A stretch of 64,000 nt of DNA, from NCBI RefSeq assembly GCF_028372415.1, contig NC_092876.1:63888885-63952884 (forward strand), in the 5' to 3' direction. Position 1 is the stretch's first letter; every line of letters starts with the position of its first letter. Positions 12,601 to 25,000 of this stretch are shown one piece after another. Source of the DNA: Notamacropus eugenii. Taxonomy: Eukaryota; Chordata; Mammalia; Diprotodontia; Macropodidae. A program made the translations under genes and the position numbers. Under the pieces are notes generated by a model that worked only from the letters and a program-made list of their open reading frames with translations, searched no databases and was not told the DNA's origin.

Positions 12601-14139
12601 CTTCACACTGGCCTCCCTTAAAGCTGCTGTGGTCTCAGTGGTCTGAAAGGCCTTAAGGATGAAGACCTTAACCCAGACAAGACTCCTGATGGGACATTTG
12701 GGGGCTCCCCAACCTCCCTCCACATGAAGGGTGTTCTAGAGAAATACGCAAACATCCCAAGCCTGCAGGAAGTTTTTACCTTTACTACCAACGACCTTTT
12801 ACCCATTTTATTAATGGTCAAAGTCTCTGCCACCTGTGGGGCTGGGATAGGGAGGGCCAGACCCTTGGTCCACAGACAGGGGCAGGGCGGGCCCCTCCTG
12901 GCACCCTGAAGTTGTGCTCTATAAATGCCTGTTGCCTGATTAGGGATGGTCCCACTATCCATAGCTCCAAGGGCATGTCCCTTAGGAGGACTGGGATGAA
13001 AACAGCCCGCATTTACAGCATTTTAAGATTTTCAAAGTGCTTTTTCAAAAATTCACTCATCTGATCCTCACAATTTTCTGAGGTAGGTTATATTATTGGT
13101 CTCATTTTACAAGGATGAACAGGAGGGAAGGAATAAGCATTTATATACAGCTTACTATATACTAGGCACTATTAAGTGTTTTACCAATATTTCACTCGAT
13201 TACATATGAAGAAAACTAAGATTGGAAGTGACCTACACTATTATTATCCCCATTTTACCAATGAGGAAACGGAAGCTTCGAGGTTGTGACTTGGTCGGGG
13301 TCACACAGATTGAACCCGTCTTCAAGCCCAGGTGTGAGCACACCCCCAGTTCCATAGGTAACTGCTGCAGATTCTGACCCAGGGTTCTGGAACTCACTTG
13401 ATTTCTTACCCTCATCCTCTCCCTCCAGAAGATAGGCTAGGACTCTGCTCTGTCCCGAAGGACCTAGAGAATGAATCCAGATTTCTCCTCTTTCCAAAAT
13501 TCCCATTGGAGACAAGAAAAGTCCACTACAGCCTAGTTCCCCATTTAAAGCCTTCTTTTGACTTTAGATAATGGAAAGCCAATCTACCCCATAGTTCTTT
13601 CCTTGAAGATCGTGCTGGTGAGATGCCTCTTCTCCCCCTTGGACCTCTGGAAAAATGGTCTCAGAGTGGCAAAGTTTTCTGCCAATCCCAATCAACCCTC
13701 CCTCTTCCCTTCCACCATCCAAAAAGTCAAGAGGGTCTCTGGGTGCTCCTTTGTATCTCAACTGGTTACCCTGGGCTTCCCCCCTGGAGAACCAGAGCCC
13801 CTGGGTAATTGCTGGACAGGACATAGAGAATGTTGGCTAGGCTACAATTCCTCAGTGAAGGAGTTCGACTGTGTCCAGGGGCCTGGGAATCCGAGTGACC
13901 CCAGCCTTTCCTTCCCCCAGTAAGGGGCTATTTTGTGCCAAGTCAAGTCAGGTGAAACCACAACAGCATCGGCTCTCATCTCCCTCTGAACATGGAACAG
14001 GGCACATCTGTTTCTGTATGCTACCAAATGGGGCACACCTGAGCCTGGATCCAAACATCTCCATCTCCAGCTTGTCTGTAAAACTCATCCATCCCCGGCT
14101 CTAATGGTACCAAGAAAACACTCAGAAGCAACTATGTTA

Positions 14140-15821
14140 ACTTCACATTGCAAACCAATTTAATGCCACAAATTTCAACTTAAAAAAATAAAAGTGCTTC
14201 CCAGCCCAGTGCCAAGAGGGCTTGGGTCCACCCCACCCCTGAAAAAACCACATCTTTGCTAGCAGACCATAGCTACTGGTGGCTCCCAATCCCCCATAGA
14301 AGGTGACGGGAAGGGAGAGTTATCTCAGAGCCCTGGGGTACTGAGTCATGGACAGTCACCAAAGGGCACTGAATGTCAGCATTGTCCCACCATCCGGGTA
14401 GGGTGACAGGGCCTCAACACTTGGCCCCTGGAACTTAGTTGAGGGATGTTTCTCACAAAGGTGGTTGGTGAGGGGAGTGGAGGGGAGGTGGAGTGGACTG
14501 GGGTCTCCTACTGGGTAGTACCACCTCCTTCCCTCTACAGGTAGTGCTATTATGTCAGAAAGGATCAGATCAAAGAATGGGAGAAGGAAGCTAGGGGGGA
14601 GGGTGATATGAGGGGAAGGCAAGAGATGACTCTTAAGTATCCCAGCAAACTGGGACCTTCAGACTAGGTGGGCATCCCACCCACATCTCCTACCACTCCC
14701 AAGTGCCTTTTGGGAGGGAATACCAGTTACCTTCCCATCAATCACATCGCAGGACACATACATCAGGGGCCTGTACAATTAGTGGCAAGAGAGAGAAGGC
14801 AGGTCTCCTTGGAGCCTGTGACTGGATGGAGCTGTAGAGCTGACATCTTTCCATGGCATGGAACAATTCCCATCAGGCCCTGGAAATAAGGCAGGCCCTA
14901 TCTATCAAGGGAACCAAGATCCCTTCAGCTGCCTTGTCTGAGGTCCTAGTCTGCCTAGAATGGGGAGGGGAAGGAGCTGGGTGGCCGGTCACTGGCCTAG
15001 CTGGTCTGGTCAATGCTCTGCCAAAGCTCCTCCCATAGACAGATAAATGGACACACAGACACACAGACATGCACACACAGAGACACGCACACACAGAGAC
15101 ATGCACACACGCACACACACACACAGCCCTCCCCACTAGGGCCAAGGAAGGTATGAGAGCTACAGGAACATCAGACAGATCTCTAGGTCTTGGTTGAGGT
15201 GTGGCAAGGGTATGGAGGTGGGGGACTGGCCGCATTGGGGATAGTATATCTTCCTTTAAAAGAAAACAAAAAACAGGATAACATGTTTTTCCCAGCTGCC
15301 CCAACCCCAGGGAATCTGGGCAAAACACTGAAGCCATTCAAACCTGAAAATCCCAAATAAATACAATAATGACTAAGTGCGTGGGCTCCAAAGCCCCGAG
15401 GCACACCAAAGCACCACTAACTTGGGTCTAAACCCTTCTGAGGATTGGATTCCCATCAGGAAGGAGCCTCGCCCCTGGCCTTGGGAGCCAGGAAGAGAAG
15501 GGTTACCTGGGAAATGATCAGGGATAGGGCAGTCCTCACCCTGGGTCAGCCTCCAATAGGGCAGGCAGGACATGCAGGGAGGGCAACCTGCCACTCCCTT
15601 CCCACCCCAGCCAACCCTGAACTCCATCCCACGAACAGCTGCCACCCCAGCTTTGCTGCTACTGGAGTCTGACTCCTTGAGGAAGGGAAGTAAACCAGAG
15701 GGTCCTGGGGAGCAAGGGAGGACCTAAGGGGAAGGACACTTCCCTGCCCCCAACCTCCAATCTCCCCAGGCCCATAACAGCTGCTCTGAGTGCCCAGTGC
15801 TGATGAAGAGAGCTGAGAGTG
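14140..15821 (-). other. E2F2: E2F2 3' UTR (inferred)
   Basis: Downstream of the E2F2 stop codon this 1.7-kb stretch is free of recognisable SINE or LINE insertions, unlike its surroundings. A minus-strand ATTAAA signal (14164-14159) follows a U-rich run and precedes a GU-rich stretch. I infer a poly(A) site near 14145. The 3' UTR of human E2F2 is, as I recall, longer, so distal sites are possible. A CA-rich run occupies about 15050-15125. Confidence 0.45.
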
Positions 15822-16066
15822 CTAGTTCCTCAGCAGATCTCCCAGGTCATAGGATTCGAAGAGGTCGCTGACGCCCTCCCCACCATCCAGACCCCACAGG
15901 TAGTCCTCCTCATCCAAAGGTGGGGAGAAGTTGACCAGAGGTGAGCCACTGAGGGATGAGGATAGGAGCTGGTCCTCGGTCTGTAGCAGGAGTGGGTGGG
16001 GCAGGTCCAGGAGGCCTTCATTCACCTCCAGCAGGGCCTGGGATGGCTGGGACTTCGGAGCCACAG
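15822..16066 (-). CDS. E2F2: E2F2 coding exon 7 (RB-binding C-terminus, stop TAG)
   Basis: Acceptor tctccttag (16067). Encodes [20 protein letters not shown], then ELPHPLL-like and QTEDQ segments. It ends with the acidic [27 protein letters not shown], the pocket-protein binding and activation motif. Stop TAG at 15824-15822. The final LLRN replaces the LLIN I recall in human. Confidence 0.95.
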
Positions 16067-19000
16067 CTAAGGAGAGAGATCAAGTCATCACACTCCCATG
16101 GCATCCCTCCAGGAAGGACACCCCCTCAAACAGGCTGGCTGCTAACATCCTCGAATGCCAGGTCTAGAAGGGACCTCACAAGGTGAGGTTCCAAGGTTCT
16201 AGACCAAGAAGGGACCCTGGGGAGTAATTAGTTTAGCCCCTTCATTTTACAAATGAAGAAACTGAGGCCCAGAGAGGTGGTGTGACCTGCTCCAAATCTC
16301 ACAGACAGTTAAAACTCAGAATAATTACAAAGGCAAAAATCTTCCCATATCAGTGACCTCTGATATCACTGGGTCCAAATCTCATCAGGGGGTGAGCTCC
16401 CTGTCACTGGAAGCCTCCAAGCCACTGGCTATGGGAGGTTCTTGTCCATGTACACTCAGATGGCCTCAGCAGTCCCGTCTAGCTCTGAGATTAGGTGATC
16501 TACTTCCAGAACCTCTTAATTTTACAGATGGGCAAGATCATCAAAGATCATTTATTAAGTTAAGGCCTGGAAAGGATAGAGTCACATTCCTAGGGAAGGG
16601 TTAATAAGCATTTTCAGCAGGCACTATGCAAAGCGCTTTACAAATATGATCTCACTTGATTCTCACAACTCTATTACAACTCCCATTTTATACCTGACAA
16701 AACTGAGGAAGACAAGTGACTGCCCCAAGGTCACACAGCACTAGTAAGTATCTGAGGTCCTCTCTGAACCCCAGGTCTCTGCTCTGAGCACTATGGCGCC
16801 ACCTCCTGGCTGATGTTACACTTGCCTAATATCACACAGCAGAAAGAGCTCCAGACTTGAGGGGAGGGCTGGGAAAGGAGGGGTCCAAAGTTCTCTCTAC
16901 TGTGCTTTACACTCTATATATAGATAAAGGAAGAGAATTTTGGGAAAGGACCATTCCACCCCCCAAAACAACGACTACCCCCTCTCACTATGATCCTCTG
17001 TCCCAAGGATGACTAACATTCTATTTTTAGGAGAAAAACTGAGGTTTCTCATCAGGCTCCCCCTTCACTACTAGAAGATTAAACAAATCCTCCTTAAGCT
17101 AATAAAGGCTTAAGGTTTTACATTTCTAAGAGGAGATTCTGCAAGACATAAAAAGGTTTTACCTTCCAAAGGCAGGACTTTCTAATGCTAGAGTGTGGGG
17201 TGATGGAGCAGGCATTCTAGAAGGAAGGATTTGGGGAGGCTTTCTGGTGCTCCCCCTCCCTCCATCAGCTCTGGAAAGGCTATGAGCAGGCCTGGTGCTC
17301 ACCGAAGCCGGCCCCAAACCTCTCGGTGCTATTCCTGGGCTTGGGTTGCCTCCCCTTTCTGCCCAAACTCAGAGGGGTCACCCCACCCCAACATGGAGCT
17401 CAGTAGGTAAAGGCTCCACCCCACCCCTGGCTAAGGTTCAGGAGGAAGAGCGGGGTGGGGCCCAGGCCTAGGCCAAAGAGATGAGAACTGGGCTGGAGGC
17501 CAGGGGAATTAAGCAGGGAAATGGGGCCATGCCTGCCAGATGTTCCCAGGGGACTCTCAGTCTTCAAAGGGATGAAAGGAATCAGACTGAGAGACTTGGA
17601 GACCCAGCGTCCATTTGTATGGAACTTCTGAGAACCTTGGTCTCCTCATCTGTAAAATGAGGATAGGAATTCTGACCCCAGTAGGTTTCAAGAGCTAATG
17701 AGATATAATGGGTATGAAAACCCACCAAGAGTCATCAAGTCTGACTCAAGTACTGATCTTATCATCATCCCAGTATCAAGGCCTGGAGGGGCTGTGACTT
17801 TATTTCATAGTCTTATTATTAGGAGGGGGGTGAATATCTGTGGGGAGAAAGGGGTCTGCAGATGGATCAAAGACACAGCCCCCACCCTCCTCTCCGGGGC
17901 AGGGATGGGAAATCTATCCACCTGTCTAGACCTCAGCACCAAAAGCGCCTGGGAGGAGGAAGCTGGAAAAATCAAAGGTTTTCAAGGTCATATTCAAACC
18001 CCACCTCATTTAGGAAGTTTTTCCTGATCCCCTGGCCCTTCTGCCTGGACACTGCTCAAGATCCTGCTCCATGAAAGGGTACATAGGATAGAAGCAGGTA
18101 AGTGGCGTCATAGTAAAGAGAGATGGACCAGGACATGGGATAGACCTGAGTTCGAATTTGGACACAGATACTTCCTGGCTTTCTGGGTGACCCTGCACAA
18201 CACACCTGGCCATTTTCAGCCTCTGTTTCCTCATCTTTGAAATGGGTAGATTAATAGCACCTCTCTCCCAGGACTGTTGTGAGGATCAAATGGGAGAATA
18301 CACACAAAGCGCTTTGTAAACTTTAACATGTTAGACAAATTCCAGTTATTACAAATGCCATGCACACAGTGCTCATTCAGTGAAACAGGCAGTACAAGTC
18401 ATCTTTACAAGTACAGGACAGGCAGATGGGGTACAAGGACCAGTGGGCTAGGGTCCAAGAACCCGCTGTCACCAAGGAGGGGCAGGATCTGGGGAAAACC
18501 ACTCACTCAACCTCTGGAACATGAGGAGGGAGAGTGGGAGACTGATATCCTGTGTTCTAAGGCTCCTCCCAGCTCTGACATTCTGTGTTCTAAGGGCCCT
18601 CCCAGCTCTGACATTCTGTGTTCTAAGGGCCCTCCCAGCTCTGACATTCTGTGTTCTAAGGCTCCTCCCAGCTCTGACATTCTGTGTTCTAAGGACCCTC
18701 TGTGTTCAAGACTTCCCACCCAATCTATGATTCAGTGACTGCTATCAGACTAAGTTTCTCCACATCCCCTCCTGGGGCTCTAAATGTCCTACAGAAAGTA
18801 TGTGACCAATGAATCCTCTCTGATGATCCTTATCACAGCAAAATCAAAGTCTGGGCTAAAGGAACTTTTTGGGGAGCTTTCAAGGGGCTAGAGTTCCAGG
18901 GTGGCGTGACAGACTCGTGTGCTCCTCTACTCCCAGAGCAAGAGGAAAGAGACCATGATCCTGGCCCAGCACCTACCTGGCGGTGCGATGAGATCCAGGC

Positions 19001-22000
19001 TGCAAGGGCTGCTGGGCAGGCCGGTGAAGGGGCCTGGGCCAGAATGGGGAGTCTCCCGGGAGGGGCTGCTTCCCTCATGGTTCTCCTCTGGGCACAGGTA
19101 CACTTCAATGGGTCCATTAGTGCTCTTTAGATAAATTTGCAGATTCTCCTGGGAAATGAGAGTGGGGGGGAAGGGGAGAGAGAGAGAGAGAGAGAGGTCT
19201 TCAGGGCAGGTTTGTTGTTGTATAGGAAGCCAGAGAGGCTTTGTCTGAGCTTTGTCTGCCCCTCAGCGACCCCTCCCCAAAGACACACACACACACACTC
19301 ACACACACACAGCACACATAGTAGGCACTACGCACATAGTAGGCCCATACACAGTAGGCAGGCAGGCACACACACACACACACACACGGCACACATAGTA
19401 GGTACTACGCACATAGTAGGCCCATACACAGTAGGCAGGCACACACACACGGCACACATAGTAGGTACTACGCACATAGTAGGCCCATACACAGTAGGTA
19501 GGCGCACACACACACACACACCACACACACACACACACACAGTAGACACATTTAGTAGCACAGTAAAAACACCAGGCTGGAAGTTTGTCATTAACTGGCT
19601 GTGGAGATGCTGGACAAGTCATTCGTTTACAATAGCTCACATTTCTGTGGGACTGTAAGGCTAGCAATGTGTCCTAGAGACAAGATCTCATTTGATTCTC
19701 ACAATGACAGGTGGGGTAGGGGCTGTCATTCCCATTTTACAGATGAGGAAATTGAGACAGAGAGAGGTTAAGCAATGGCTGGGGGGGGTCACAGCTAGAA
19801 AGTGTATGATGTAGAAGCTGAATCCAGGTTGTACTTATTCCAAGTCTCTCACTCTTATTTGTCTTACCATGTTACATTAGAAAATTTTTAAAGACTCATC
19901 TAAGTCCAAACATTCTGGGTTCCAAGTTTCCTCCCAGCTCTGACATCCTATGTTCTAAAGTCCTTTCCAACTGACATTTATGTTCCAAAATTCCATCTTC
20001 ATGTCCCATTCACCACTATCATTCTAGTTTCTCAGGTCTGACATTCCTACGATGCTATCAGGCTCCATGAAACACTGCCTGAGAGTTCCTTGGCCTGCTA
20101 GTTACCACAGTGCATATGGGTACAAGGAGCCTAGATGGTCCCTTGGATGACTGATCCCTTGAGGGGGTAAAGCTTCTTAAATCCTAGATTTCCAGTAGAA
20201 CAGTACAATTACCCCTCACCTCCCTCAGGTCTGGGACTTCCAGACGAGTCTCAGGAGGGGCCTTCACAGCAATCACCGTCTGGTCTTTGAAATTTCCTAT
20301 AGCCCGGATGTCCTGGTAGGTTACATAGGCCAACGTGGAAACCAGGTTAAGGGAAATGGGAATCTTGTCAGCTCCAAGCTCCTTAGTCTGGTTTTCAAGG
20401 CCCCTTCCCTACTACTCCTTCACCACAACTCAGTGCCATATATACTTTCCCACCTCTACACCTTTGCTCACAACATTCTTCTGCCTAGGTTGCCTTCTCT
20501 ACAAGTATCTACTGAAATTCTAGAAGCTTCCAGGACCTTCCCCTTGGGTAAGATCAATCACATTCCTAGTAGGAGTCCTCCTTTCCCTGCCCCACCCCCA
20601 CATCCCAGGCCCCCTCCTCAAAAGGATATCTCTGGTTGTTCTCATCCTCCGTCAGGTTCTTCAGATCCAAGGTGCAATTCTGAATCAGCTGGTCCAAGAT
20701 CCGTTCGGTGTTGCTCAGCTCCTTCAATTCTTGTCCCAGGGTCTGCTGCTTCCCAGGCCCAGCTGGGTCTTCAAACATTCCCCTGCCTCTGGGAATAGAG
20801 AAGCCCCATACCTTCACTCAACTCCTAGGCAGGCCTGGCCCCAGCCTCAGTGGGCCTTGAAATAGGTGGGTGGGGGAAACAACTGGACTGCTTAATATTT
20901 GAATGAAACGAGTGCAAAAAATCACTTCGTTGCCTCACTCGATCAACAAGCATTGAGCACCTAGTAGGTGCCAGGTAGTGTGGAATACAAAAAAATGAAG
21001 CATGCCTGCCCTCAATGAGCTTATGTTCCATGGTAGGGATGTCTCAGGGAGGCTCAGCAGGGAGCCAGGGTAGTCTATTGTGATCACCCACAATACTCCA
21101 GGGAGCACACTGATAGTCTTCTCCCCCAGCTTAGTAAGAGGCTGGGATTCCAAGGTTCATCCCTCAGCATCCAGGTCTCTCAGCTCCCTCAGCTCCCAGG
21201 GGTCTGGGGTCCCTGCCTTCAGACCAGACCCCCCCTCCAACCTGAGCCAGGACAGGCCAGTCTTCCTCTTCCTCCTCCCTGGGGAGGGGTGGTCCCAGGC
21301 CTCCCTGCCACTTACACCCATTGGATGTTATTCTTAGCCTTCTTCCGTATAAGCTGGATGCCCTCCAGCACGTTGGTGATGTCGTAGATGCGCCGTTTCT
21401 GTACTTCCAGCACCTCGGCCGCCCAGTTCAGGTCCAGGACCCCATCCTCTGACTCACTCAGCAGGTAAATGAACTTCTTGGTGAGCAGCCCCAGGGATGT
21501 GTCATATCTTGTTTTCTCACCTGGGGACTTGGGGGCTGATGAAGAGGGAGGAAAGAAAGCAAAGACCTGGCTTAGGGAATCCTAGTTCTCATTTCTTTAT
21601 TTTATTAAATCCTTACCCAGCCACTTCCTAGCTGGGTGACCCTGGGTAAGTCCCTTAACCCCTGCCTGCCTCAGTTTCCTTATCTGTAAGATGGGGAGAA
21701 TAACAGCACCGACCTCCCAGGGTGGTTGTAAGGATCAAAGGAGGTAACCAGTTCGAAGTGTTTAGCCCAGCAGTTGGCACATAGTAGCTGCTTTAAAAAT
21801 GCTCGCTCTGTTCTTGATTTGTTAAATCCTCGATGCCTCCAAATATATTCACTCCCTCTGCCAAAATCTATTGCTTGTGATTAAGACTAAGGAAAAAAGT
21901 CAGTAAAACTAACAACAGACGCGATGCTTCATCCTCACTGTCCTCCATCTCTCCAGCGAAAGAGGCGCTAGCTGGATTATATTTGTTTTTCCTTCTTTTC

Positions 22001-25000
22001 ATTTGCATCTGTTGGAATCATTTTATACATTGCTTTCCTGGCTCCACTGACATCTTACTTCTTTCCCATCCCCCTTAATTCCAGCCCCTCCTCTCTCTTG
22101 TCCAACCAGAGTTGTCCCTCCATTAGACGGGATGCTTCCCAAAGATGGGGTCTCAGGGGTGGGGAAACTGTGGCCTCCCTTGTGGCCCTCTAGGCCCTCA
22201 AGTGAGGCCTCTGGTCTGAATCCAAGTTTGGATTCAGTCAAAGGGCTTTACTTAAGGACCTAGAGCGCCACATGTGACCTGGAGGGAGGCAGCAGGTTCC
22301 CCAGCCCTGACTTATCCCTAGGGCTTAGCATGGTGCCTGGTATATAGTAGATGCTTAACAGGTACTGAATGACTAATTTCACTTCCAGTCAATCAACAAG
22401 CATTGATTAAGCACCTATGATGTCACTCTGTATCAACTGAAATAAATCTTATTCTAGCTCCCATTTTTACAGGTTTTAAGTTTTACAAAATGCTTGCCTT
22501 GCAATGACTCTGAGGGGTAAATAGTCTATCGCCCCTAATTTATAGAGGAAGAAATATGGGAGGGTTCTACAAATTGACTTTGAAAGTAAAGGATGGGGGG
22601 AGGGAGGTCACAATTAGACAGCAGTTGTTCTGAAAAAGATCAGTTGCAGTGAAACACAAGTTTAGCTATGATTCAGCAGCTAGTGCTGCATTTGCTAGAT
22701 GTCTAGTTTCCAGGAATATGAAAGTGATACTATCTGTCATTATATTCAGACTCTGTCAGAGCTCTTCTGGATAATATCAAGTCAACAAGAATTTATTAAG
22801 TATCTACTATGTGCCAGGCACTTTGCTAAGGACTGGGGATATTTATTGTTCTCGGTCAGTCCTGTCTGACCTTTTTTATGACCCCATTTGGAGTTTTCTT
22901 GACAAAAATGCTGGATTGGTTTGCCATTTCCTTCTCCAGCTCATTTGACAGATGAGGAAACGGAGGCAACCAGGGTGAAATGACTTGCCCAGGGCTATAC
23001 AGCTAGTGTCTGAGGTTAGATTTGAACTCAAGAAGATGAGTCGTCCTGACTCCAGGGCTGGTACTCTACATTGTGGTGTCACCTAACTGCTCAAGGACTG
23101 GGGATATGAAGAAAACAATAAAATAGTCCCTGGTCCTCCAGGAACTTAGACACTAAGAGGGGTGACAACAGACAACCAGGCAGCCACTGAGCCTGAAGTC
23201 AGGAAGACCCAGGTGGAGGCCAGCCTCACATACTTACTAGCTGTCAAGTCACTCTAACCCCCTCTGCCTCAGTTTCCTCATCCATAAAATGGGGATAATA
23301 ATAGTACGTTCTTCCTCCCAGGGTTGTTGTGAGGATCAAATGAGATACTTATAAAGGTGAGTGGTAGTTATTATTAATCATGAACAAACAGGATATATAT
23401 ATACACACACACACACACATATACATATATATATATTTACACACACATAGGATAAAACAGAGATAATAACCAAGGGAAAACATGAGCCCTGAGGCACATC
23501 AGGAAAAAGCATCACATAGAACACTGGTTTTAGGGAGGACCTGAAGGAAGGGCATTCCAGGCATGGGGCATAGCCAGGGGAAATGCCCAGCATCTGGAGA
23601 TGGGAGTGTCTTAAGAGACAGCAATGATGCCAGTATTATAAGAAAGAAAAATATGAGGAAGGGAATAAGATGGAAAGACTGGAAAGGTTAGAAGGGGTCG
23701 GGTTATAAAGGGCTTTCAAAGCCACAGAGAAGACGGGGGCAATGGGGAGCTGGCCAAGTTTATGACATAGGAGAGGGGTGGCATGGCCAGCCCTGTGTAT
23801 TAGGAAGGTGACTGGCATCTGAGTGGAGCAGGGGCCTAGAGTGATTGGAGAGATTGGAGGCAGGGAGGCAGACCAACCAGAGGCTCTGGCCGTTGTCCGG
23901 GTCTGGGCACCACTGTTTAGGCACCAATAAGCTGGAAGGTATCCAGGAAGTCACCCAGGATGGTGAGGAACTGTCAGTCCATGTCACCTGAGGGAGAACA
24001 GCAGACGGGACCCAGCGTGTTGGGAGAAGAGGACATTTAGTCAATGTTAGGAAAGACTTCCCAACAAGCAGAGGGGAATGGGATGCCTTGGGAGATGGTG
24101 GCATCTTCAAGCACAGGCTGGATGACCACTCATATAATATGTTACACAAAAAATCTGTATAGGGAGAGGGTCTAGGCTAGGCTGGGCGGTCCCTTCTAGT
24201 GGTAAAAATTTTGTGACTGAGTTTTAAAACCTCCTTTAAATAGTATTTATTATTAATAACATTAATTATAATATTTTAGTATTAATAAACTCCTTGGAAT
24301 ATATTCAGGTTATCCAAATTATTAATATTAATTGTGTAAACAATGAACATTAGTTATTAATAAAATTCATTATTATTTCTTGTTAGCTCTTCTTTAAATA
24401 TAGTTTTATTATATTATCTAGTAACAGTAAATATATACATGATAATTATTAATAAAATTCATTATTAATGGCATTTTTATTAAACCCTTAACTATATATA
24501 TTATGTTCATCATCAATGTTAATCATATAAAGTATAGAAATGATGAATGTTAATCATTAATAAAAATCAGTTTTGATGAATTATTAATTTATTAAGCCTC
24601 CTTTAAATATATTTAAAACCTCCTTTTTAAAATAAAACAGAAAAGAATTTGAATACTGCCCTCACTTACTAGATGTGTGATCCTGGGCAAGTCAGCAGAC
24701 CTCTCTCAGTCTCAGTGTTTGCACTGTAAAAAGGGGACAGTCATCGCACCTACCTCTCAGGGCTGTTGTGAAGATCTAAATAAGTTAAAACATGGAAAGC
24801 GCTTTGTAGACCTAATACACATTACTGCTCTTTTTCTCCAAAGTCCTTTCCAGACCTCAGAGAAAAGTTCCTTGGAAAGGTAGTTGATAGTTGAACAAAA
24901 GGTTATTTGTAGGGGAATGGATTAAGGATGATACCTTGAAGACAGGGTAACTCAGGTCCAATATCTGATAGCTTAAGGCAGTCTAATATCTTAAAGACAG

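Larger units (their letters stand above)
8500..14140. other. ASAP3-E2F2 spacer, no gene recognised
   Basis: Apart from the CTCF-like site and the minisatellite, this holds MIR/core SINEs (plus about 10205-10370; minus about 10640-10790, 11350-11510, 13000-13110, 13230-13330), an AT-rich run at 10560-10650, and a purine-rich GA tract at 12016-12150. No frame resembles a known protein. The part just below 14140 could still be 3' UTR if a more distal poly(A) site is used (minus-strand AATAAA near 12000). Confidence 0.5.

Noticed and set aside
13079..13086. let-7 seed match on the E2F2 strand
   Set aside because: Lies inside an antisense MIR whose consensus supplies the match, and probably beyond the 3' UTR end.
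16793..16807. GGCGCC near a CTCF-like sequence
   Set aside because: No AGAC/GTCT at five-base spacing and poor CTCF match; embedded in a MIR.
18507..18738. Periodic peptides with [14 protein letters not shown] repeats (also at 26272-26460 and 29166-29375)
   Set aside because: Translations of the 33-bp minisatellite, open only because the unit length is divisible by three.
19127..19667. Cys/Val- and His/Thr-rich frames over CA/GT runs (also 43343-43731, 53135-53677, 58262-58665)
   Set aside because: Microsatellite translations without any conserved domain.
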